The notes under the pieces are model-generated. The model was not told where the DNA came from, did not search any database, and was given only the letters and a program-made list of their open reading frames with translations. Both the position numbers and the translations under genes were made by a program. A stretch of 64,000 bases of DNA from Pomphorhynchus laevis. Taxonomy: Eukaryota; Acanthocephala; Palaeacanthocephala; Echinorhynchida; Pomphorhynchidae. Shown here piece after piece: positions 54,740-64,000 of this stretch; the stretch's first letter is position 1; each line of letters opens with the position of its first letter. The stretch is taken from positions 93,227 through 157,226 of the forward strand of contig WNNJ02003741.1 in assembly GCA_012934845.2 (NCBI GenBank), read 5' to 3'.

Positions 54740-56040
54740 ATTTACTTCAATCTTCTACTTCTTCTTCAAGCCTTACAGTCTCAGGTCCATAGGGATCTGA
54801 GCCCCGGCAGCACCGGGGCGCCTCCTTCCGACTGAACCATTCGGGGTCTCTCACCCCCCCCCTAAGAGTCCAGTCGAGGTGGAATATGGTCGGTAATCGC
54901 GAGATGAGAAGCTTGAGAAACTTTAGTCTTTGCTCTGGAAGGACGTCCTAAATAGAAGAAGGCTAATCTCGAGATAAACCAAGTACGCCAAAAGCGTACT
55001 TGGGTTTTCCCATTCAATGACATATGCTGGGCTCGTTTCAGAGCACACCTAGCTCTCTTAAGGATTCGTTTATATCTATCCAGGTCAGCTTTCGCCGATT
55101 AGTTCACTGTAACGGTGAACCCCAGATATTTTACTCGACTCGTGAAGGTAGGGAGTTGTTGATTAGTCAAAATGGAGGATAGGGCAGAGAGTGCTAATCT
55201 CTTGAACTTTTGCTTTGTTGCAGGGGTGCAATGAAAGACAACCACGTGCGATTTGGCCGAGTTTAAAATAAGATTAAACTTTGATATTTTAATCTTAAGA
55301 AGAAACGGCTGATGTCCGAGAACCACTTGTAAGGTCGGGGAGTGGTTGAGGCTGCAAAATAGAGAAAAGTGCAGATAGTGCTAGTCTCTTAAGTTTCTTT
55401 TGCTACAGGGGCGTCATGAAAGACTACCACTTGCGAATTTTCAGAGTTTAGAATAAGATTGAATAGGGATAACTGATCTTTTAATCTAAAAAAGAATCGG
55501 ATGATGTCCAAAACTATATCTTTGCACCTGCGTTCAAAATACAGGGTTGCGATATCATCAGCATATACCACAAGATATTGATATGTTTGAAAGCCTTAAA
55601 GATAACAATGGAGCTAGCAAGCTATAAGATAGGAGAAAGTAGGGAACCTTTAGGCACACCTGTAATAGGGTAGAACTGACGTGCATCAGGGTCGTCTTCA
55701 TAGTAGAACCGTTTGGTGTACAGCAATATCTCCACCCTGTTAACAATTCTCGCAGGCAGCCCGAGGGACCTGAGAGAAGAGATAACGAAGTGAATTGAGA
55801 TGCGGCCAAATGCAGCAGAAAAGTCAAGAAAAAACATCCACAGCAAGCTGATAACTGTTATCCTTATAAAATTGATGCACTTTGGCAATTGCTGAATTGA
55901 CCGGGCACCCTTTTACAAACATACGAGCACTCGGTGGGATTAAGTTACGCCTGCTTAGATGGTCGCGGATTTTACAAGCAAGCGCTTTTTCGTAGATGGA
56001 TATGAGAGAATTTTAAGCGAAATGGGCTGCAACTCTTTAT
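54740..56040 (-). mobile_element. Decayed Jockey-like LINE fragment (RT)
   Basis: A relative of the element at 33125-36983. LRSLGLPARIVNRVEILLYT, YYEDDPDARQFYPITGVPKG, MVYADDIATLYFERRCKD, LILNSAKSHVVVFH and FTSRVKYLGFTV are recognisable in shifting frames. An internal duplication repeats the NLILNSxxSxVVVFH segment (about 55230-55300 and 55400-55460). The 3' end carries PGWF-like codons near 54830. The 5' part is missing. Confidence 0.87.
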
Positions 56041-57350
56041 GACATGATAACGACTTTTAAAATGAAAAATAAAAAAACGAATTTTTACATTGAATGCAAT
56101 GTAGAACTAGTATTTCTGAAATTCAATATTTAAAATTAGCTTTGAACATAAAATAGTAAGCTTAAAACTTTACAAAGAAACAAAAATAGTAAATAATTGA
56201 TGCAAATTTCTCAATTTTGAATGATTATTTTAAATTTAGATTATTTTAAATTTTGAATGAATATTTTTATATTTTGAAATAATTATAAAATAACGTTGAA
56301 ATAAAATATTTCTTAATTGTCACCCCGTTTTAACAAAAATGACGCACGATATAACTTTCAGTTCAATAAATTAGTGTTTAATTTTGAACGTGAAACAATT
56401 TAGGTAATTTAACACTCGTAAAAATCTATGCTTAATGAATATTTTACAAAATTTCAATGGTATTTTTAGTACGCATATATTAATACGCATGTGATATATC
56501 TTATTAATAACGATTTGCATTTAAAATGTTATTAAATAGTCATCTTCTTAATAACATTTAAGAGATACGTTATCTATTTAATTAAATCAAAAAAATATTA
56601 ATATAAAAATATAAATATTTTTATCAATAAATGTGTCAAACCCTTTTTGATTTCCTAGCATCGATATTAATATTAGTTAAGCCAGTTAAAAGTTAAATTA
56701 AAATTACTTTTACAAAGTTAGTAAAGTTATAAATAATAGCTTTACATATTATTGTATTTTTTGTGACATTTTCTTTATAAATATTAGAATTTTGAATATT
56801 GACTTAAGTTAGAATAGTATTAATAAATTGAACGACACATTTGAAGTGCAGTGTGAATTAAGCAAATATATAACCACTCCTGCACAGATTAAAATTCGAA
56901 ATTAATTATATATACCATTTATTGATTAAAAATATTAACACTTAGAATTTATTACTCTATGTGCATTAATGATACATTAATAGCAGCATTTTTCTAATAA
57001 TTCAAATCATTTAACTTATGTTTCATATTTTGTACTATAAATAAATTTGAAATTGGAAATGTTTTAATATATGAACGAATTTTTATTACCCCGTATTTTT
57101 ATGAATCGATTAATATATAAAATACATTTTAAATAAATTAAATCAGCTAACTGAGTCTACGTATTGTTATATAATTATAAAATAAACAAAACATAATAAT
57201 GCTAAATCAAAATTTAATAATTAAATAATAAAATTAATAATTGTTTTTAGATTTTCTATAATTTAAATCAAGTTAAAAATAAAAATAAAAAATAAAAAAT
57301 AAAATTTAAAATAAACGTCATTTTTATGAATTGACTAATAAATAACAGAC
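56041..57350. other. AT-rich spacer
   Basis: Nothing recognised. Confidence 0.45.
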
Positions 57351-57358
57351 GTTGTATC

Positions 57359-57499
57359 AGAATAAGAATTAGAGGTCATCAGGAGGAACTGCTATGCTAT
57401 CAGGTTTCGGCCCCTAACTCCTCAACCCAACATAGCAGCGGGGCCAAATACATGCTAATGATGTATTTCCTCTGAAATAACTATCTAGTATCTTATTCT
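57359..57499 (-). other. Highly structured segment downstream of the Penelope-like RT
   Basis: Outer arms agaataaga/tcttattct (57359-57367, 57491-57499). Then agagg/cctct (57371-57375, 57469-57473), a perfect hairpin aaatacat/atgtattt (57446-57453, 57461-57468), and two crossing helices: ctgctatg with catagcag (57389-57396, 57431-57438) and ggcccc with ggggcc (57409-57414, 57440-57445). On the minus strand CTGATGA (57376-57382) directly precedes CCTCT, and GGAAA follows AGAGG. These sit around one junction as in a hammerhead ribozyme, but the base next to GAAA does not fit perfectly. It is far GC-richer than its surroundings. Confidence 0.55.
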
Positions 57500-57512
57500 A
57501 ATGCAAAGTATA

Positions 57513-58565
57513 TTATTTATTATCCATCCATAAAAATTTGCCACTTAAGAGTTTAAATTTATTCTTTATATTATTGTGTTGATTTATATATTTTACTATT
57601 TTCTGCTTGATGTTATTTTTATAGTAACCTAGTTTAAAATATGTATCTATTAAATTATTTAAATGATTTTGAAGAAAGCCAATATCATTACATATTGTTG
57701 CAATTCTTAAAATTTCATTATTTAATGTATTATATTTTATATTATATGGTATGCATGAATGCTCATGCAAAAATATGTTTCTTGTAAATTTAAATATGTC
57801 ATCTTTACGATATAAATTAATAGTAGTTTTAGTTAATGTTAATTTAATGTTCATATCTAGATATACACCTTCTTTATCATTAATATTGGTTTTGTTAAGA
57901 ATAAGGCTTTCTGGATAAATGTGCTCACTAATTGAATAAAATTATTAGAATTAAATACACATATATCATCAATGTATCGAAACATATATTTTATATATTT
58001 ATATTGTTTAGATTTAGTTTTTACACAGTTATGAACAAATTCATATTCTATAAAGCTTAAAAACAAGTCAGCTATAATTGGGCTACTATTACCACCCATT
58101 GGAACACCTTTTACTTGTCTAAATATAGATGTCCCTACTTTTAAATAATTTTGATTTATCAAAATATTTAAGGATTCTATTAATTCAATTTTATCCATAT
58201 ATTTATATTTATTTGATGGTTTAATTTTTGTTAGATAGGCGTTATAATTATTATAACATATATATGTATATCTTTTTCCGAATATAAGGTTAATTAATTT
58301 TACTAACGCTTCTTTAATATCTACTAAATCTAGATTTGTATAAAGCGTACTAAAATCGTATGTATTTATATTTTGAAAATTTATTCCTTTTGTCTGTTCT
58401 AAAAATTCTTTTGTAGAATTAATACTGAAATAGTGTTTTATACCAGTATTAATTTCGATTACCTTGCAATATTTTTTAAAATGTGCTTTAATTACTTTAA
58501 GTATTTTATTCATATAGACAGAAAGTGGTTTTAATGTACATTTAAACGCACTACATATGAACCTA

Positions 58566-58623
<58 letters not shown>

Positions 58624-58684
58624 AGTTTATATATTGATTAAAATCGACATTGAGACAATAATTTATCCTTTCTTGTCTGTTCAT
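57513..58684 (-). mobile_element. Reverse transcriptase fragment, Penelope-like (classification tentative)
   Basis: Minus-strand coding sequence with NTYDFSTLYTNLDLVDIKEA, FRQVKGVPMGGNSSPIIADL and FRYIDDICVFN, followed by a C-terminal part (FTRNIFLHEHSCIPYN, LLSGKFLWMD). The FDFSTLYTN, GVPMGxxxSP and RYIDD boxes separate it from the LINE RTs here and fit Penelope-type or closely related RTs. The N-terminal part includes a TA microsatellite. It is incomplete and not one clean frame. Flank words shared with the fragments at 53935-54600 and 60822-61313 suggest one family. Confidence 0.6.
58567..58622. repeat. (TA)n microsatellite
   Basis: About 28 uninterrupted TA units. It lies inside the nominal RT open frame (giving alternating Ile-Tyr), so the reading frame across it is accidental or expanded. 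Confidence 0.95.
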
Positions 58685-60821
58685 ATTTTAAAATCTGAGA
58701 GTGGAGACTATAGAATTATTTAAAAACTTCTTGAAGAGTTTGTAAAATTTTAATTATGGGTGCTTGGAAACGCAATGAATATTTCAATACTTGAGCCGTT
58801 CTTTATTAAAATTGATTTATGATACATATCTATGAATCTATTTTCAGATTTATAAAATTTTTTAATTATATCTATTTGAATAGTAATATTGTAATAAATA
58901 TATTCTTTATTAAATAAAAACAAAATCAAGTTTAGAACACTAGATTATTTTTAAAAATTATTTTAGAAACTAGCTTTGAATATTAAAGTTTAACATTTTT
59001 AAAGCCATCTCCAGTAAAATAAAGTTTTGTATTTAAAGTCAACGTTTAGTTTGTGTAGATTTGTGAAGATGTAAAATTAAATACAGATATAGGTAAATAA
59101 TATGAACATGTATCGATGTAATAGCAAACACCATTTATGACTAATACAGATGCTTAACTTTAAGCATTTCCGTATTGATATTATTTATTAAAAATCTATT
59201 ATTAATGAAGTTCATGATACTGCTCGACAATGGATGTTACGAATTTTTCAATCACTGCGATTAATTATTTGGAAATTGTAATCTATTTTATAAGTTAAAA
59301 ATATAGCATTAAATTCAGATGCTTTTTTGCAATAATGAGAAATTATTATGAACCACCTGACTGAATATATTCGATGATGGTCAAATAATAAAGGAAAAAT
59401 ACATCTGGACTGTACGTGTGTGTCCATGTTTTTAATAAGTCTTCAAAGCCGTTATGGAAAAATATTTGCATGGACTGACTTGAAGGGGTTTTTTGTAAAA
59501 TATTTGCAAGGACATACTTGCGTTGTGAATTAAGCAAATGACTAATTAAGCAAATGCATTCATAAAACTGTTCTGATCTAAGAGTAATTTATCTAAGTAT
59601 CGCGAAGGTAAGATAAATACGTGTTAAAATACGAATTTGTTTTATAGTAAGTATTCGTGAATATTTATTATATAAATATATTATATAATACATTAATATA
59701 TTAAATTTATATTAATTTATTGATACTAATTACATTTCGGCTGTACGGAAATAATAATTATAAACTGTATAAATAATTATACTTAAAATAGTTATAAAAA
59801 GCGTTAAATTTAAATAAGATAAAAATTAATTTTTAAAGTAACTCAAATTATTCTTTGTTGATTGTATTAAACTAAATAATAACATAATCAATTAAATATA
59901 AAAAATTTTATCTAAATAATAACAGATAAAGGTAATACTTTATCTGTTATCTGTTAACAGATGAAGGTAAAAAATGTATTTAAAATATTAGCATTTTACT
60001 AAATAAGAAATATGAATCCACACGCAAACACGATTAATTGGTTATAAATGAATTAATCATATTTAATATAAAAGCTTCAGAATTAAATGGCGAAAAATGG
60101 AGAAATAAGAAGGGCAAAGAATTTGCGATTTAACTAAACTATATCCTTAAGCATTTAACTTTAGTATATTGATAAATCAAAAAATATGGTCAACGCTATA
60201 ATGGTCGTTTACTAGCTTTTCCGAAATGTAAATATACGAAGTGATGGTGAAAATGATTTGATCTTTAGTGGAAACCGTAAATAATTCAAGGGGAACAAGT
60301 AGGTAGACACCATTAAAAATTCACGTTAGGCAGATTAGTCATCAATCTCGATATAAAAACAAGTTTGGCATAGCAGACAAACTGAAATTAAAATCAAGTT
60401 TAACATTTTTAATTGTGTTGTATACGCACGCACTGCTCTCTATTATATGCTTATACGTAATTGCTTACAACGTTCGCGACAACTCATTGCTGTATGAATG
60501 TGAACTTCAGTTGTACGATAAGACATGAAAATCATCAAGTCTAAGTTTTTCATATTTTTACAGCTAGATTGTAAAATAAAAATTGATACACAAAACGCAT
60601 TTTGCATCATTGATGTATCTCTCTCTGTTATATAACAAGAGCAAAGCTTAATGTAAAGGCATTTCTTCAAAGGTACACATTTGCCTTCTTTTTAAAAATT
60701 AAATTGGTACACCATTAAAAATTCTATGAGAAATTATTATGAACCACTTGACTGAATATATTCGATGATGGTCAAATAATAAAGGAAAATTCATTTTTAA
60801 ATTTGTAAAATTTAAAATTCG
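58685..60821. other. AT-rich spacer with dispersed direct repeats
   Basis: No gene. agtttgtaaaattttaatta (58741 on) is also seen at 60823 and 61281. A ~65-bp phrase beginning atgagaaattattatgaacc occurs at 59336-59400 and 60727-60791 with very few differences. Confidence 0.5.
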
Positions 60822-61313
60822 GAGTTTGTAAAATTTTAATTATGGGTACTTAAAATAACAAATTCATCATTATCAGATTTAGTTTATTTTTCAAAATGTT
60901 GTGTAACTTCGGTATTTTACGATTATACAAAACAATATTTGAAGTATTTATTGTTTGAAACAAATATTTTGAAATTAATATTCCAAAAATTATTTGAAAT
61001 GGTAATCCTATGTATTTCTTTTTCTTTATAGGTTAAAAATAACATGTTTATCCCTTTTGGTACTTTTGTAGAAAGCCTTTTTAGTTGCCCGTGATGGAAA
61101 ACCGTTTTTTTTCTAACAGAATCCTAATTATCTTATTATTTGTTTCAAATTCATTTATATCGGAAACAAATATCTTACTTCGTAAAAACAAAGAATTGAC
61201 AGCAGATATTTTCAAAGATGAATTGGAAAATAAGAATTATTTTCCAATTATTTCAAGAATTATTTAAAAACTAATTGAAGAGTTTGTAAAATTTTAATTA
61301 TGGGTACTTAAAA
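60822..61313 (-). mobile_element. Second Penelope-like C-terminal fragment with flanking direct repeats
   Basis: Nearly identical to 54190-54610 but lacking the GIY-YIG part. It is bounded on both sides by the same ~34-bp sequence (gagtttgtaaaattttaatt and on to cttaaaa; 60822-60855 and 61280-61313). Penelope-like elements are known to form partial tandem copies with pseudo-LTRs, which could explain the bounding repeats. Confidence 0.6.
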
Positions 61314-62224
61314 ATCGCCTGTACAATTTTAATGTTGTCTGTTCGATTTACAAATTACTTAATATTTCTTATTTTTTAACATTTTTTATAAGCAGAAAAA
61401 CAATATTATTAAATCTGCTTGTTCAAGTTGGTTGTTTATTTTATTACAAAAAATCATTGTAACAGTTCAAATGGCTTAGCTTTAAAGTTACGAGTAAAAA
61501 TGAAACTAGGTTACACTTTACATTCTTTGTGTGTACTGAGATTGTGTCTAAAAGATTTTAGCGCTTCGATTGGACGTTGAAGGATGTTTTTTAAAGTAAA
61601 GGATTTGCGAAAGTGAAATTTTAAAATGTTTGAAGCAGTGGTATTCGCCTTACTTGCTAAGATAACAGCTACCTGAAGAAAATGACGGCAACACTAAATT
61701 GTTTTTACTTTTTCATTTAGGGTTTTCTGTTGTTTGCTTCTAGGAATCAGCGTTTGTTTGTCACCTACGACCACTACTCTTACATTTGATAGAATGAAAC
61801 AAAGTAGGATATACGATTGTACATTTATATTGTTGCATTATAAAAACAAACGTTATATAACAAGTAATGGTGTTTTTTACTTTAATAAATTCTTACATTC
61901 TTTTTCTACAAGTAATGGTACGAATCGAAAAAATGGTTGAATTGTTTAATACAAAAAATAGACAAATTACTAAGATAAACTCAAAAGCACTTTTACATGC
62001 TAAATGCAGCAATATCTTTCCCTATTCACATCTTCGATAAATTTATTAGCCTTTATTTGGGGAACTAGAACACTGTGGTGACACAATTAATTAATGTATT
62101 TAAGTTTGTAGATAGAACAATATTATATTAAGGATCTGCAAGTTCCTTATTTGAATTATAGTTTTGATGGATAATTATTTTTTTGTTAACAGGTATCTCC
62201 AATTGTCTTTAGATTGTAAATAAG

Positions 62225-63150
62225 GCGAAATGTATTATTTCACAATTTAGATTTAATATTTCGGTGGCACGTGGGCACCATATGAAAAAGGATTATTCAA
62301 TCTGAAAATAAAAAGTAATTAAATGTAGCAAAAAATAGTCAAAAGTAAATAGACAATGTTAAATAGGCAATGTCTATTTAACTATTAGGTTGTAGTAAAA
62401 AAATACCCATATATCATTCAACGATTTAATTTCAGAGTAAGGTTTGCTTTATTTTGTGATATGATCCTCATTGAGATTAATGCATATCGCTTCCATTATT
62501 TTTCTTTTACATGCATTAGCCTCGACTTTTGAAGTGATTATGGAGGATGCATTCATAATATGATTGTATTTTATCACATGTTGTGACACTGCACAGTTTA
62601 ATTTGGATTCATTTAATAGAGTATTCTTAATCGTTGTTTTATTTTATTTTGCTCTTATATCCTCCATAATATAGAGGATACAATTTGCTCTTGTATCCTC
62701 CAATGCTCTTCCCGTTTGTTCAACATAATGTAGTGGCAAGTTTCATAGATGATAAAAACATGTGATAATAACGCAATAATAACTTTAAAAATTAGGCTTA
62801 TATATACAATTTGCTAATCAAATAGCACAGATGAACAAATTTTTTTTCTGATTTTGCAGATATCGAAATATAAAAACAGAAAATAAAAAGGAAAATTTGA
62901 TGTAAAAGAGAAATAATGCAAGCGATTTACATTAACCTCAATGATGACTATTTCAGGAAATTTAGATTTTACATTTGAATTTTATATTTGAATTTTACAC
63001 TAGTACAATGATAGCAAGTAGTACCAATTTTTGTACTATTTTTAATTTTTGTAATTTTCAGATTGAATAATCCTTGATAATGATGTTTCCATTGCTACCA
63101 AAATATTGGATCATCATTGTATAATAAATACTTCCTGCCTTATTTACAAT
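62225..63150. repeat. Inverted pair of a ~100-bp structured repeat
   Basis: aaggattattcaatctgaaaat (62288 on) is the exact complement of attttcagattgaataatcctt (63055 on). Similarity continues outward: CACCGAAATATTAAATC ... CGCCTTATTTACAATCTAA on the minus strand of the left copy against TACCAAAATATTGGATC ... TGCCTTATTTACAATCTAA in the right copy. Confidence 0.75.
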
Positions 63151-63351
63151 CTAATTATATTTTATATAATGTTTGTTCGAGTATAGTTTTCTTACAAAAT
63201 AAAAGTTACAAAAATGGATAAAAATACGGAAGAAATTAAGTTAATTAATTTAATTAATTCAATTTAACAAAATTAATTTACAGAAGATAAAATAAATAAA
63301 ACAGTATATTTATTGTATAATCTGACATGCAAATATTTTAACATAGGATTA

Positions 63352-63640
63352 TTAATAAATTTATTATATGGAACTGTGATTTAAGTGGATCGAAAATCCT
63401 TACAGAAAAACACAACATTTAATTTTTGTGTCATTATTTCATATTTCATCGCAAATGTTGTATTGGCGATGACAATTTATATTTCGTCATTATTTTAGAT
63501 TTTTAATAAATTTATTATATGGAACTGTGATTTAAGTGGATCGAAAATCCTTACAGAAAAACACAACATTTAATTTTTGTGTCATTATTTTATATTTTAT
63601 CGCAAATGTTGTATTGGCGATGACAATTTATATTTCTCTG
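63352..63640. repeat. Tandem duplication, 151-bp period
   Basis: Two consecutive units starting ttaataaatttattatatgg at 63352 and 63503 differ at a few T/C positions (atttcatatttcatcg against attttatattttatcg). The second unit is slightly shortened. This is a recent local duplication of non-coding DNA. Confidence 0.9.
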
Positions 63641-64000
63641 TGTTAGATACTTTATTTTCGGAATCAAAAGGAAAACAACATATTGAGAGGTCAAAAATGA
63701 TATTTTTGTGGCCTATAAGGAAAACAACTATGTTTTATTATTAAATGTTCATATTTTACTGTCATTTTGGTTAGTCGTGATAAAGGCTCAAGTAGAAATT
63801 CAAACGAATTAATATTAAAATGTAGAAACATTTCAATATTGCCATGCAATAATAAATAATTTTTATTAGAAATAGTTGTTATTGCTGTAGAATACTGCAT
63901 TTGTATTAAATTTATTTTATTTACATATAAAGTGTTTAATTAATATCTTTGTGGTCATTAACATAATATTTAATATTAAATATTATTAATATTTAATATA

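Larger units (their letters stand above)
61314..64000. other. AT-rich spacer with inverted and tandem repeats
   Basis: No gene recognised. It contains inverted copies of a structured module (62225-62312 minus, 63055-63150 plus) and a 151-bp tandem duplication (63352 to about 63640). Confidence 0.5.

Noticed and set aside
57376-57445. HDV-like double-pseudoknot ribozyme
   Set aside because: The two crossing helices have the right order on the minus strand, but no P3 helix or well-placed catalytic C-containing junction could be found. A hammerhead-like reading is only slightly better.

Overview
The window reads as AT-rich animal nuclear DNA, not bacterial, organellar or viral. The evidence is a PCNA gene, the 3' half of a spliced ABCB (P-glycoprotein type) transporter, an A4GALT-like Golgi glycosyltransferase, a decayed HSP90 copy, and several animal-type non-LTR retrotransposon clades. 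The transporter has spliceosomal introns of only 31 and 44 nt beside introns of 1 to 2.6 kb. I cannot name the species. Host coding sequence is sparse; most recognisable DNA is retroelement, and the rest is AT-rich spacer.

Layout. 1-2500: spacer. 2510-5475 (+): eroded LINE with a reverse transcriptase (RT) and a PD-D restriction-like nuclease. 5785-6585: HSP90 pseudogene cut by a 44-bp L2-type tail with an 8-bp target duplication. 7098-10182 (-): RTE element with a perfect 13-bp target duplication. 10991-18565 (+): ABCB 3' exons, one intron holding five copies of a 328-bp satellite. 19494-20288 (+): glycosyltransferase with one in-frame TGA. 21545-22760 (+): second piece of the RT/nuclease LINE group. 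24310-24950 (+): RTE fragment. 28501-29280 (-): intact PCNA. 29619-30259 (-): L2-type tail copy with a 9-bp target duplication. 30999-31352: MITE with TA flanks. 31915-32940 (-): rearranged CR1-like RT fragment. 33125-36983 (+): full-length Jockey-like LINE with a 15-bp target duplication and an open ORF2. 40425-49075 (-): a CR1-like LINE split by a nearly intact L2-like LINE (42046-46476). 49540-50395 (+): another L2 copy. 50701-52700 (-): Jockey-like LINE with intact ORF1 but no RT. 53935-61313 (-): Penelope-like fragments (RT and GIY-YIG parts) plus a second Jockey-like fragment. 61314-64000: spacer with inverted and tandem repeats.

The most interesting unexplained signal is a set of small structured modules at 26085-26160, 37078-37263, 38027-38177, 57359-57499, 62225-62312 and 63055-63150. 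Several join a CTGA-type box, a hairpin and a GAAA box in the order of a hammerhead ribozyme core, and some sit in inverted repeats near Penelope-like sequence. A second signal is a 3' hairpin shared by all L2-type copies that can be scored, with one compensated base pair. No LTR retrovirus, Polinton, CRISPR array, operon or tRNA was found.
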